A stretch of DNA of 64,000 bases from contig CM038914.1 in the NCBI GenBank assembly GCA_021904315.1, positions 1,364,001-1,428,000 on the forward strand. Direction: 5' to 3'. The translations under genes and the position numbers were made by a program. Below, one piece after another: positions 1-14,142 of this stretch (the stretch's first letter is position 1; every line of letters starts with the position of its first letter). This stretch comes from Sphagnum magellanicum (Eukaryota > Streptophyta > Sphagnopsida > Sphagnales > Sphagnaceae). The notes under the pieces are model-generated. The model saw only the letters and a program-made list of their open reading frames with translations, searched no databases and was not told the DNA's origin.

Positions 1-1097
1 CTGTCGATTATCAATTGTCATTCCTGTAGATGGACCCCCCTTTACCTGAAACATGCGAGCTTATGCACTAGCTCTGGAAACACCAACTATGTTGTCCTGA
101 ACAAGAGCATAGTAGTTGAGATCAAGAACACACCAAAATGCGGATCTGATTTATGTCCCTAATAAGATTGCTATATTCCATCAAGCCAATGGTGACTTGA
201 CTCTTGACCAAATTTTTGCATGGTATCTTGGCTTTTGAGAGAAAAAGTTTGATCACCCAAAGAGAAGAAGGAGAGAAAAGTGCATGGCAGTCAGTCAATC
301 TTGGCAAGAAGGCTGCTCATACTGCTGCTGCTGAGATGACAGAGATTCTTGTCATTCCTCACCATGTGCACTTCTGGCTTCAACTAGTTTCCCCTCGTTA
401 CATAGATGTGGATTACAGATAACATTTGGACAATTGGGAGCACTTGAGAAGTTAGTTAGTTCCCCAATCTCGAACATTAGCAAATGGTAGGTTCTACCAG
501 TGCAGCCCCACACATCCCCCAAGTGGTAGACCAGTATAGTATAGTATAGTATAGTCTGGCTCAACTCTCAGTTCACCCGGGCGGGGGGGGGGGGGGGGGG
601 AATGGGATGCCCAAAAGGGCAGCTCCCCCACACCTCCATGGATAGTACTACATAATCAACAACTGTTGTAAGAGTCTAGAGGAGGACCCAATTGGCTACC
701 TATCTGGATCGATCGTGAGTTATAAGCAATAACCTGCAACCTTCATTTTTGTTGATGACCTGGTACTCTCTCCAAGCAGCTCTAGATACCACTCTCAACT
801 CTTCAGTGGCCCCATCCTTTCATAACCATACTGCTTCTTGGATGAAAATAACATTCATTCATCATAGATCCATCTAAGATATTTCATTAATGATAAAAAT
901 GATGACTAGACTAGACTAGACTAGACTAGACGTAGGCATGAAATTAATAATGCACAATAGTAAAAGCCACTTAACAAGTTGTCCTACTGACTTAGTATCG
1001 CAAGTCATCTTGATTCTCACAATAATACTCAGTTGTGCTTCCTAACAGGCTCAAGGCCACTATATCTCGGAATGAAAGAGCCTTGGCGCTCTCTCCT
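1..1097. other. Intergenic DNA with short simple repeats
   Basis: No gene is recognised. The open frames here are short and carry no family motif. Two simple repeats are visible: a TATAG-type pentanucleotide run at about 533-555 followed by an 18-base G homopolymer at 583-600, and a GACTA pentanucleotide run at 904-931. A homopolymer of this length may also be an assembly or sequencing weak point. Confidence 0.6.
904..931. repeat. (GACTA)n microsatellite
   Basis: The pentamer GACTA is repeated about 5.6 times without interruption. It lies in AT-rich intergenic DNA with no gene nearby. Confidence 0.85.
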
Positions 1098-1345
1098 TGT
1101 GACTCTTTCTAGTAGCCAGTCACCTCTTGCCGCTACCTAATCCATGATATGTTAGTTGCAAACAAAGACAAGTTTTTCTCACATACATTGTGACTCTTTC
1201 TATCTAGTAACCAGGGGCCTCTTGCTGTTACCTTGTCCATAAGATGTAGTTGCAACAAAAGACAAGTTTTTTCTCACATACATCACGACTCTTTCTAGGA
1301 ACCAGTGTGCAACCCTCTTGCCATTACCTGGTCCGTAGGGTAGGC
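1098..1345. repeat. Tandem repeat of ~91-95 bp, about 2.6 copies
   Basis: Units start at 1098, 1189 and 1284, each with TGTGACTCTTTCTA or a close variant. Units 1 and 2 continue through a CCTCTTGC block, a GTTGCAA(A/C)AAAGACAAGTTTT block and CTCACATACAT. Unit 3 stops after the CCTCTTGCC block. A piece of the GTTGCAACAAAAGACAAG block recurs alone near 1971-1990. Confidence 0.75.
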
Positions 1346-1424
1346 AAACACTTCTCAAGGTAGGGTTTGCCGTTTTTGCAGGAGGGCCCCATTGTCTATC
1401 GTGTCCAAAGAGTAGATGGAGCCC

Positions 1425-1912
1425 TCCTCTTGGTGCATCTGTCACACTAAAAATCAGCAAAAACGGACCAGAGGTGAGAAAATTACAACCCCCCCCAGTA
1501 GGGAGGGTCGTTTTTACAAAAAGTTCTCAATTGAACAGCTCATAGCCTATTTTCGAACCTCTCAAAAAATCCTTAAAATATTACTCTATTGCCTTTAGAG
1601 TTACAAAATGATTTGTAGAGCTTAAGATGGGTGGTGATTTCAGAGCAGTTTAAATCGCTCAATTTGAACCAAAGCAATGAGAAAGTTATGCACTGATGAA
1701 GCGGGAGAAGTCAAAATGAAGAAAAATGAAAAAAACATGTTTTGCAATGTTCAAAAAATGTATTTTCTTTACTGCTCTTTTTGGCTGCTCCTTTGGCTTT
1801 GCGTTTCAAAGATGATTTGTAGAGCTTGACAAGGCACTCCTATAACATCTTAAATCACTCAAAATGGACAAGAATTGAGAAAGATCTGCCAAAGTAAAGT
1901 GTTCGGTGATCA
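1425..1912. repeat. Dispersed repeat, copy 1
   Basis: This stretch is related to 47335-47812 in the same orientation. Shared blocks include GCACTAAAAATC followed by CAAAAA-GG, GAGAAAGTTATG, AAACATGTTTTG, TTCAAAGATGATTT, and CCTATAACA-CTTAAATCA followed by CTCAAAA. Within the copy the 'cctataacat/aaatcactcaaa' block is itself partly duplicated. No coding capacity is apparent. It could be an old LTR or an unclassified transposon remnant. Confidence 0.6.
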
Positions 1913-4900
1913 GCTAGTGCAAGGTGATAGGCGTTGTTGATAGGCGTATGTATCTACCCTAATATTATGTGGTTGCAACAAAAGACAAGTTTTTCCCAGT
2001 AACAAAGGACACTTATCTGCCCACTACTTATTGATTGGGTTTTGGTCCATTAGTATTGGAACAAGATCCATAAGTAAGGGGGACAAGGTTGTTTTGGAAG
2101 GGACTAACTAGACTAGGCATAAGACCCGACACAACCTAATAGGTTAAAATGTGAAGGAGACACCATGCACACCATGGTGGATGTCTACATTAATTGTTGC
2201 TACTCATATGATTAACCAACTTAATCACAACACATAACACCAAAAAAAATTAAAGAAAAAAAACTTGTAAGTCAAACCCTTATTATGCACCCCGTAATTG
2301 GGAATCCCCATAGCATGCATAAAGTCACCCAAAACATTCCATTTATTGTGACATAAATACCATAGTTACTAAGGGGCAGCTTCAATCAATTAATGCATGT
2401 TAAAAATTTACTTAAATTTGAAATTTCCATGTTGAAAATAGGATGGATATTTCCATATATTCCAAAATATTCTTTATTTTGTCTCACAAAATTTTGTTCT
2501 TTGAAAGAAGTATATTTTGAAATTTTCAACTTTCCTACATCTAGCTACATCTACATGCTAATTTTCCTCCTCAAATAGCCTTTTCAAGCTACAATCCATG
2601 GTGATAGTGATAAGATTAATTGGTGACAATCATGTAGATGTCAAAATTTCCAACATACTAGGTACATTTCCATTCTAACATAGTGTGCTTACCAATTGGA
2701 AATTTTCTTTAGGCTTAATCCTCAATGTTCCAAATGGTTGAAAAACAAATAAAGCTTAACACATCATAATATAATGGTTGCCCCCAACAAAATCCCAAAT
2801 CCAATTTGTTTAGTGGGGAAATTATCCACTTCCCTTTAAACTTGAACCTATATAAAGCCTCGCATTAAGTGATGGACCTTGAAAACATCATGTTCCCAAG
2901 GAACGCCCAATTGTGTGCGCACAATATCCATCCATTTGAATGAACAAGGAAGATGAACTTCATGTTGTTATTTACAAACCTTGCACAATAGAAAAAATCA
3001 AAGGTTGGCATTTAAATAAGGGGATGTTAATTTCCTTTGATAACTACTTTCCAATATTTTGATCATTTTAAATATGGGTGGTAACTTGTTATGCTAAACT
3101 TTGTGAATAGTAGTTTCCAAGCCCACATTCTTATCTTCCATAACACATAGTGGGATTCCATAATGACTTGAAATTGATGCCTTACTTGCAAAACCAAAAT
3201 TATAGTCTACATGACTCGGGAAAAAAAAAGACTTAAAATTGACACCTTACTTGCCACACAATAATTATATAGACTAGGCATGAATAACTCTCTCAATCTC
3301 CAATATCAACCTTTACATGTGCGTGTGTTATAGTTAGTTACATGTGGACCTCCATTTTAAATATAAGTCAATAGATATCACTAGTATTTTTCTAATCAAT
3401 CCATGATTCTACTATAGCCAATATATCATAATACTTAACTTGGTTAGGCACTAATTGATTATTATTTGGAATTGCCAAAATTTTGAAAACATACTTGCTT
3501 GCCATGTCAAAATTTTGAAAGAAACTTTCAAGCACACTAGCTTCATTATTTAGTATAATATCAAATTGTAAAATCTTATTATTTTTATTGTGAACACAAA
3601 TGATGAAAAAAAATAGAAACTAGGCACCTTGCTACCGAACTAGACTAGGTCCTATGGTAATCAAAATAAAAGACAAATAGAATGGGAATGAAGCCAAGCC
3701 CTAAATGGGCCTATGTATTACATTGCAAATGTTCATTATAGGAATTACCTCCACATTTGACATCATCTCTCCTTGTAGTCCTACTAGAGATTTCACAAAA
3801 GTGTAATATTCCCAAGTTCTATAACAACATCGACATTTTCAAATTTTCTTATCCCCTTTTTACTAGATCTATCTTATTTTTGTTATATTTTTAAATGACT
3901 ACAACCATTTGATAGTTCAACAAATGCACCCTATATATAATTTTCTAATGGCTTCTTGGAATCAATTTTTGAATAGTTTGCCAAATTGGTTTGTCACACC
4001 CTATTGGTTGCTATAAGCAATGTGGGCCAAGTATTTATTTTATTATATACCAATATGTTGAAGGTATAGTTTAAAACTCCATGGAATTTTCATACTGAAA
4101 GGTATTTCTATTAAACAAAGTGTTACATCTTATAACAAATTGTTATTTAGTCAAATTTATAATTTAAAATAGTTGTGTGATTGCAAAATTCGAGAATAAA
4201 ATTGTCGACAAGTATTGAACATGAATATTAAAATTCCATTGTACTTTTACATTAATTCCATTTCAACTTCAAGTCAATTAGAACAAGTTTTCGTTTTAAA
4301 ATAAAAAAGTTAAAATATAAACTTTTAGCCACACCATGGTCACATGATTGTGCAAAATATTCAATAATGTAACAACCCCCAACATAGCCAAATCCTAAAA
4401 CAAACCTTCACCATCAAACTCATAATAAACATGCAACAACATAAGTCAATAATAATGAATATTAGAGGTAATCTACCACATCTCACTATCAAATGATCTA
4501 GTACAATACGCAATATTAGGTGTTGAACTTTCATAATTGCTTAGTTCAAGTATTAACCACAATATTTTCATGTAGTTGGATATTAAACTAGTCTAATCCT
4601 CAAAACAAATGTGTATGTACCATGTCATATATTAGCCAAAATATATACTTGCCCAACATTAGTTTAAACCACTAGTCCAACTTGGTAGTTTTGCATTTAT
4701 TGACATGTCATCCTTTGACTTAACACATCTAAGTTGAGACATTTTGTTTCTTTGGTTTACACTTCTCTTGTGGTACCTTTCTTGTGAAAAAAAATATTTC
4801 TAAAACTTTCATTACTTAAGATTTAAGCTAATTGTTTAAGCATTAACAACTTCTTCATTTTTTATCCAAATTTGATGCTTTAAAGGTTTTTTTGCAACCC

Positions 4901-7900
4901 ATAAAAAGAGTTTACAATGACATATCAACATCATTAAAAAAAGAAGAAGAAAACGCTCATTTGACCCCTCAAAATGTCATTTAAGTGGTTTGGAGTCACA
5001 TAGATGATTTAACTCTTAACCTTTCAAAATGCCATGGCTTATGCTACATATATTTGTGTTACACATGTGACCCCAATTTATTATAATATTTATTCATAGG
5101 CCTTTTCAATAATGTAAATAAATCTCAATTTGAATAAGGTTTGGTCTTTCAAACCTTGGTCCAAAGATTGGTGACACCCTAAGACTTTTAACTCTCAAAG
5201 TGGAAATGCACTTGAGAGTTTTGCAAGTTTCTCTTTTGCACTTCACAAAATTCCCTTTCGATAAGGGAATGTTTTGGAATCTTGCCATGTCTTTAACTCT
5301 TTTCAACCTATTTCATTTGTCTTTTTCCAACCTTGGTCATGAGCCCAAAATTAAGGTTGTGACAAACTTGTTCAATATAAGTTTAAGGAAATTTCTTTGA
5401 TATGATCACATGTTGATGACAAAGTTCAAACCAATGGACATAATAATTTGAATGGAAAAACCTTTGCCCTTGACCTTGTTGGGTAGATGGGGTGCTAAGG
5501 TTTATTTCAATTCCCAGTAACAATTGTGCAATTTGGAGATCGATAAGTTTTCTAATTTAAATTATGTTCTCACATGATATTGTTTAAATTGATGGTAATT
5601 GTCTATGAAGAACCTTTCTAGATGACAAAGGTGAATGAATGCACGTAAAAGTGAATTGAATTTTTGACACATGCACAATATACAAAAAGTCCAAAAACTA
5701 CTTTAAAACATCATGTGTATATTGAGAATTATGGGAACCACATAACAAGGTGTCATTGGAATGATTTTGTACACTTGAATTATTATTTTGCTATAGAATT
5801 TTATGTTTGAAGGATGAACATTTGGATTATTAATTTCAATATATGTTTAAAGACTTTATTAGGTACCATGTAACTCAATGTACAAGTCAATGCTTTGGTT
5901 TACAACATCATTCAAAAACATTTATACTAATGTCATCACAATATCATACTTTATCCCAAAATATTCACTAAATGGGCAAGACATGAAGACTTATTGAGTC
6001 CATGTTCATATATTAAGTATTTTCGCTAGGTTTGTTACATCATTTAAAAGTCCTTTTTATAATGAAATGATGGCATTTCATCATGAAAATTATATATATA
6101 TAAGTTAAATGAATCCTTTCCAAGTATTTTAATCTAGACTCCAATTCATATTTTAACAAACTCACCTTTGCCCCCATACAAATTGCCACTATGGAACGAA
6201 AAATTTAATTGTCATGAAATTGTATGATTGATGTTCAAGTAAGGTGTCAACATTTCTTTTCTAGTACATCCAAGCTTGAAGAGGTTTTTTTTGTATTTGT
6301 TGGATACCACCTACGTTCAAAGGATATTATTTTTTACCTAATTATAAATGAAGTGAATGCTTATAATCCCATTATTTATTGAAAAATATGATAAGTTTTG
6401 GCAATTGAAAAAAGTCAAAACTTTTCTAGATGTAGTAAACCCCTTTAATTTAACCCCTTATTTTTTTCCCTAAATTTTCACTAAAATTTTACTTTTTTCC
6501 ACATTTTCCTTTAATTAGCTAACCTTTTTCTAATTATGATGAACTCAAGTCTCAATTTATAAAAATTGAAAAATCACCCTTCATGTTTTGAAAGCCAACC
6601 AAAAAAGCATCATACTACCCCTAGATATAACAATATCATTTGATTCATACCATGAATGTTCTATGAATTTTAACATGAAAGTTGAAAGGTAAGTCTTGAT
6701 GTTTTGACATTCACTTTTCATGATAATTCTTGGTTAGGGCTACACAAGCTAGAAGATGAAATTTGGAACAAAGGTGAAACTTCATTAACAAATAGGATGA
6801 ATTATGAAAAGCATTTATGAGCATTACAAGCATAAGGATTTTGGGACCACACACCCATTGGCCACATAGTCTTACATGTTGCAACATCCTAATCTATCTT
6901 TTGTTATTAAATGTGAGTGCCTTGCACTTGTTTTATATTTTCTTGAGATTTATTATACTTTTGGTTGGAAAAATATTTGAAAGAAAAAAACAAAAACAAA
7001 ACAAAAGAAAAACCTATTGAAAAGAAAAAAAATAAAATTGCAAATATGAAAATTGTGTACACATACATATTATGTAACATATAATTACAAATAGACCTTA
7101 TATAATCCCATTGATGAAGGTTTTAAATGCTTTGATCCCTGTGTAATACCATGATTCTCCTTGTGTTTCTTCATTCATACATTCATTTTTAAGTGCAAGC
7201 ATATGATCATGATTTTCATCAACATACTAAAGGCATAAATTGCATGTTCTAGTGCTTTACACTATGGTACTTCAAAGTGGAAATTTCATGTGTGCTAATC
7301 CATTCATAGATCATACAAATAAGCCAAAGCAATTTGATGATATCGTGGTTTATTGGGGCTGAAATGACATTGGAATAAACCTTACAAATGTATAGCCGAA
7401 TGGTAACTTCTAGTAACTTGGTTTCATGCTTCATTAGCCCCAAAGAAAAAAATTGATTTTTAATGACTTCAATAGGTATTGATGTGGTTATTTTCACCAA
7501 TGCCAACTTATGTTGTTGCACCAACTCTTTATCAATAAAACATATCTAGATTAGCTTGGCCAAAAATGATATATTTTTCATTATATCATAAATTTCTTGC
7601 ATTTCATTGTGATTAGTAACAAAGGACAAGATTTTGCGTTTGAAGAAAAATAAGGACATTTCAATACATGACACATTAAGGTTCAATTTCAAAGTCTATA
7701 TTGCAACTAAACATTTTCATTTATGAACTTTTCAACATGTGGATCAATGAAATGAATGGCATGTGTTATATGTTCACAACATTTTTTCAAGGACATTTAG
7801 GAACAATTTTTTTTAAAGGAATTTTCTTATGTAGCCTAAATGGTGATCATCCATAAAAAGATGTGGAAAAAATGGTGATCGTCTTTAAGAACATTTAGTC

Positions 7901-10900
7901 AATTTTGGCTATAAATTAAACATGAAGGGGTCCATTCAAGGTTGGGGTACACAAAAAGAATGTCTTGCCCCAAAATCACCTTAAGACACTACTTTGAATA
8001 ACCATTACATTTACAAAATATTCTTTCATTAAATATTTACTTTTCAATTAAAATGGTGATGAGTTTTTGTGATTTAGATGATTAAAACATGTCTTTAAGT
8101 GTCTTGAAAGAAGGCTCAGGAACTATGTCCCATTGCACAGGACTATTGAAAAGGACTCAATAAGATTAACAATATTTGTTCAAATTGCTCCATATTTAAA
8201 CCATAATTAGAATAAAGTATGTTTTATATGATGGCAAAACAAATTTATATGATAAATCACAAATCTTTTGGAATTGATGCAAAAATCTTGGATTTTTTTC
8301 ATAAAAAAGGCTACATCTTTAAAGACAATCAAGTTAATTTTTCTAATTACAAAATTACATTCCAAAGGTTTGGAAAGAAGTATAGAAGATGTGGGTGCAA
8401 AAAATAGGACATGTTTTTCTAAAATGAGAGTATGTCATTTGTAAAAATGTCATGTAATCCTGCATTGCTTTTGGGTTTATACTTGAACACAACATTCAAA
8501 ATTTGTTCAATTGATTTGAATCATTCACTATAACATTTATTAATTAAAAATCTAAAAAAATTCGATCACAAACCATGAGAAATAAATTGGGTTTTAATTT
8601 TGTTTCATTGATTTATAGGGGCCACCTTTGAAGCACATTCATAATCATAAGAATCAAAAAAGAAATTAGACCTTACAAAAAAACTACAAAAGGAATGAAT
8701 ATGCCTATGTGGTGACATTAGAAAGTCATGTTAATCATTACATTTTTTGTTAAATAATTAATAGGAGGGTTGAAGAATAATTCAATTTGAAAAGCCATTA
8801 CATCTAATTTAAGGTTTTGGTATATGTTTAAAAACTTTTCAAATTGAGTAACCATTGAATGTTGATGTGGAAAACTATTTGGGCATTAGGAAATTGAGAA
8901 TCACATTTAAAATGCACAAAAGAGATCAAATTGATTTTAAAAATAAAAAAAAGATTTCCAATATGTTCATATTTAAATAAATTCAATTACATAAAAATGG
9001 GGTACAATCTACATCTGTAGTTTATAATCAAAAGAAAATGAAGCATGATACAATAATGCATGTATTTTGGTATGTTTGACCATTTTTCAAATGTACCACA
9101 AAACATCCACATTATAAAGATAAATGTTTATTTACTGGTGATAATCATACAACTAATGAAATATTGGGGCAATACCCAACATAAGAAATGCAAATTACAA
9201 AAAATTTCATTCAAAAAATTTTAATACATAAAAAGCTATTTTGGGGCCTCCATAAGCTTTGGATAAAGCAACACCTTTGGTTCTATGATAGTGAATGTAT
9301 CCCTTGATGTGGTCATTAATGGTTGGGATGACATGGGAGATGCAAAATTCTTTTATATTGGTGATGGCTCCAATTAACGCCTATGTTAGCAAAGTTTTGA
9401 AAAGTTTGTTGTTACATTGAATAACTTGTGTAATGGCTTGATTTAAAAGGTAGGATCTGACACAATAAAAAAAAATCCCTTCATGTCATTATGTAACTCA
9501 AATCTCAAAATAATTAATGAATGCAGCTTCATCCCATGAAATGTCATAAATCAATTGCCTAAACATGTATACATACATATTGGTTGCACATGATCCTTGG
9601 CAAAGATATTGTAGCTTGGTAGATGTGTGAACCTTGTTCAAAATTTCAAAAACAACATTGAATTATTTGAGGAATGATTCAAAGTCTTTGAACAATGAAG
9701 ACTAATGTTTCAACAAAGGTGCACAACAAGTTAGGGCTATGCTAAATAATAATGTGTTAATGAATATAATTTGGGTTGAGTTGATCAGATACCAAGAAGG
9801 ATGAAGTTGTGTCATAGTTTCTAGAAACACTCCATGTCAATATTTGATTGTTTTGTGGATGTGTAATGGATTCATGAAGTGATTGACTTTCTTGTTACAA
9901 ATGTCTAATAATGATGCATTTCATCCATGGAAATATTTCTTCATGATCTTTTGATGCAATAGATGTCAATTGGATGGGGAGTTTGTTCAAAATATTATGT
10001 GGACCAAAAATATGACAATCAAAGAATTTTCAATGTGCACAAAAACGAGAATAAACAAGAACAAACCAAAGCCTAAACCTAAGCTAACCGTAATTAAAAT
10101 ATAAATAAATTTTTAAAAAACTATTATGGATGAAAAATGGATGGTGATATATGGATGAAAATAAGGTAATGGTGAATGAACTTCATCCATTGGATGAAAA
10201 TGTGGATGTTTATGGATGAACTTAATCTATGAGATGTTATCTAACTGAATTCATACTTAAAGGTGTTGATGGATGAAATATGCACATTTATAGATGAAAT
10301 TCATCCATGAACAAAAAAAGGTAAATAAATTATCTTAGTTTTGTAATTAAATATGAAATATTAATATATATGTTTAATGACTTACATTGGGGTAGGTAGG
10401 TTGTCATTGATTAAATGAGGTGTTAAATGATATAAATTGATGACATATGTGAATGATCAAGATGTTCTTGCAACATTTGAAATTTCAAAGAAAATTGTGA
10501 TCTAGATCCATGACATGTGAGTTTAAGGGATGTTTTAATCTTGTTCAAGCAATGCTAAAAATGATGTTATGTTGAAAGTGGGGACAAGAAACACTATGGA
10601 TGTTGACAAAAAATAGGAAGGTCAATAAGCACAACAATAAGGGCAATAGAGGATGTCAAAAGGATGTAAGGACATTGAGGATGTCAATAGGGGTGATGTG
10701 GGATGCTAGGGATCATGACAATATAAGAAGCAAAAGGTGATGAGCACAAAGGTGAAGGTGATGGAGGATGTTGGCATGACATTGGGGACACCCCAAAAAA
10801 AAACAAATTTAGCAAAATTTTTAAAATAATTTACTACCTATTAACCTAAATATTACCTACCAAAGTTACTACCTAGTTTAACCTAAATCCTTTTAATCTA

Positions 10901-11755
10901 ACTTATTACTTATTAATTAATTTAACCTATTAACTAATGTAGCATACATGACGCCTAGGCTAGGCGCAAGGTTCAACACCTTATGTGGCACCGGCTAGGT
11001 TAGGCTATAGGGTTCGGATGAACTCAAATGAGCCAAAATTGATGTCAAAACTTTCAAATTTCTGCAATTCTTATTACATTTATTTATGTGGTACCATTTT
11101 AATGGCATGTGAATCATGGAAAGTTATGCTTATTGTATAATATAGATATTGGAAAATATAAAATGAATCAAAAAAATCATCCAATATCAAAGTTTGGTTT
11201 AAACAAATGATGTTTAACAACTTCATTCAATAACACTATTTTCACAAAGGGCCCCTTAGTTTTCATAATATAGTTTTTTTGACCTTCAATATTTTTGTAG
11301 TAATAAGGTACTATTAGACAAATCTAAAATACACTCAAATTTTCATATTTCTTCAATTTTGTGTTTATCAAAATTTAGATTTTAAAAAAAAATCATGAGT
11401 CCTTTACGACATGTAAATGTGATGCAGTATATATGTTGTTTTAAAAAAATTGTAGCTTATAATATAAGAAACTAAACTTGAAAAACATGTTTTGGTATGA
11501 TTTGAAATTGTGACAAATTTTCAAAACTAAACAAAAAATTTGGCAAAATTTGTACTCTTTCAAAAATTTGTATTTATTCAAAATTGACTGTAAAAAACAT
11601 ATGACATATTGGGCAATTATAAATACAATAAATATTTTTTTTCAAAAATTTTCATTTGAAAATTCTTTTTTATGAAAATATGTTTTTTTTTTTGCAAAAG
11701 GACTCCAAAAAGGACAATAGTCCTAAGTGCAAAGTAAACACATTAGTTCATTAAA
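1913..11755. other. AT-rich intergenic DNA, no gene seen
   Basis: About 9.8 kb of strongly AT-rich sequence without a convincing coding frame on either strand. The open frames are under 95 codons, rich in K, N, I, F and L, and match no family I know. There are short GGATGAA-type repeats at about 10130-10310 and GGATGT/GGTGAT purine-rich repeats at about 10600-10780. Old, unrecognisable transposon remnants are likely but cannot be shown by eye. Confidence 0.6.
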
Positions 11756-12190
11756 TGTCATTTGGACCCTACATGGCACCTATGGCTAAACCACATAAGT
11801 AACATGGCACCTAAGCCATGTGGGACTTAAACTAGGAATATATTTAAGCTATGTGACAACTAGGCCATGTGACACTTAAGGTTATACCTAGATTTAAGCC
11901 AACCCACATGGCACCTTGGCCTAGACCTAGGTTAGTCAATGTGGCATTTAAGGCTTAGGCCACACAATGTGACACCTAAGTTAGGCTTAGACTCATGTAA
12001 CTTATGTGGCACCTAGCCTAACTTAGGGTATGCCTAGGGTGCCTAGGCTAACTATGTGCATAGGTAGGTTGGAACTTAGCCTAGGTAGGTAAGTAATTTA
12101 AGTATATAGGTAGCCTACCTTGGCCTACTTGTAGGTAGGTATCATAGGTATGTAGATAGCTTACTTTTAACCTAGGTAGGGAGTGTAGCC
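11756..12190. repeat. Degenerate GGCACCTAGGC / TAGGTAGG repeat block
   Basis: The block consists of repeated variants of CATGTGGCACCTAGGCTAA, passing into TAGGTAGGTAG runs after about 12040. CTAGG and CCTAGG cores occur every few tens of bases in both orientations, which makes many short palindromes. A related TAGGTAGG block is at 46886-47040. Confidence 0.6.
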
Positions 12191-14142
12191 TAACCTGCAT
12201 ATTAAATTAAAGATCAATACTTGTATATTTGTTGCATACATAACCATGAGGTGGTCACATATGTCACTAAAAGGGTTTAAAGTAGCTTACTTGGATAAAA
12301 AACCATGAAATATTATCCATGTTGTTGTTTTTTTGCACCATTAATTGCAAATTAGTTGCATAGGTGATCATATATTTTGAAAATTATATGATTACAAATT
12401 TTTAGTTGTTGGAACAACTAATATAGTTTGCAAGTGACAACTAGTTGCATATAGTTGTAAAGTAATTGTTTGCAAATGATAGTTTTTATTTTAATGAGGC
12501 ATGCATCTAGGTCCAACAAGTGATATGCATTTTTCCTTCCTATACATTTCCCACAAAATCAAGAAATGTTTAGGTTTAGGTAACATTAAAACAATGAATA
12601 TATTTGTTATTTTTTGTTAAAGATCAAATCAACATTTAAAACTAAAAAAAATCCTCCCAAATCAAATCTACATATGTTGTTGATGTGTAGGTTGTGAAGG
12701 TGAACTCAAAGTGTGATATTTTCCAGCTAATTATGAAATTCTATGGGATCTTGGTCAGATTAATGTTTTTGGAGTTGTATGAACTACAAATTATTTAAAA
12801 CCAATAGTACTATACAAACTTTGAGAACCTTTTTATGTATAATTTGTCTACTAATCCAATTATATCAAATTAAATTCATGTTTCACTTCTATTCCTACTA
12901 GATCAAACTTTTTTTTCACTTGTACTCTTGCAAAATCAAATTCATGTTCCATTTCTACATGTTCGAATGTTGCTCACAACACCTTTAAGCTAGGAACTAG
13001 CAACTCTAGGAAATTAAAAAACTCCTCTTTCATATATGTTGGTAGGGAGCTCATCTTTTGATTCAATGATAGAGAAGAAGAATTGAATGAGATTTGTCTA
13101 AATGAATTGAGATTGGGCCTCCTTAGCTAGTTTGTTGTCATGATGCACACTTTGGGGTGGGGGAGGGGGGGATGAATGAAGGTGCAACTTTGTTTTGAAT
13201 GTGCATGTTATGAATTTTAGTACTTTGATCCTTTGCAAGCTATTGATATATGGGGTTCTATGGTTTAGGTTAATTTCTTTGTTGGTAAAGATCCATTAAT
13301 TATGGGTTAATTATGGTATTAGTTGTTTTGATTCCATTACCAAAAAAAGATGAACCCATCTTTATACACCTTCCTTACTTGTATGCCAAGTTAACATCTC
13401 ATTCCCAAATAGGGATAACTTTGTTTTGAAATTTTTAATTTTTTTACAACCCCCACCCATTACCAACTAGAGGTAAGCATGCCTCTATTCTTCCAAAGTT
13501 TTGGAGTTTACAAATCCTCCCATTACCAAACATAGATTGGAAATGTAGAGAAGGGTAATGTCACGAATGGCCACCCATTACCAAACACACTATTCCAAAT
13601 GAACATCACATTATTTTGGTAGTGGGGTGTAGTAACACCCATGACCAAAAACATAACATTCTTTCATGAGCGGGCAATGTTCAATTTTCAAACAAAAATA
13701 CTTAAAGTTGAAGAGACAAATTGAGGGTATGCTTGTTTGGTTATAGGCTTGGATATGTTTGTTCACTAGGTGTTTGATCACCAACGAATGTTCAATGAAG
13801 GACAATTCTATCCTACCACCTTCAATGCCAATGCCACAAACAACATAACTCCCCCTCGACTTGCCTTCAAATAACATAACCTCCTTGGACCCGCCCTTAC
13901 CCTACACTTAACTTGGCTGCCTTCCCCTAAACTTAGCAGAGGTACTTGTCACCTATCAGCAGTTAGGAATCGCGCCATGCCACTAGAGTACTTCAATAGT
14001 TTGGGGGCCATGATGCAGCTGATTACATTTGTTGTTGTTGGAGTTGTCCATTTGTGTACATTCAAACAGAGACCTCTCTCTTTCATTATCCAGAGGCAGT
14101 GCCATGAAGTTCACAAACATATAATACACTAGTGCTATTGTA
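12191..14142. other. Intergenic DNA, no gene seen
   Basis: No coding frame of note. The motif CCATTACCAA recurs at about 13334, 13458, 13518 and 13573, often as ACCCATTACCAA. This suggests a decayed small repeat, but I could not define its ends. Confidence 0.5.

Noticed and set aside
583-600. 18-base G run as a functional G-tract
   Set aside because: A pure homopolymer beside a microsatellite is more likely slippage or an assembly artefact, and nothing around it suggests function.
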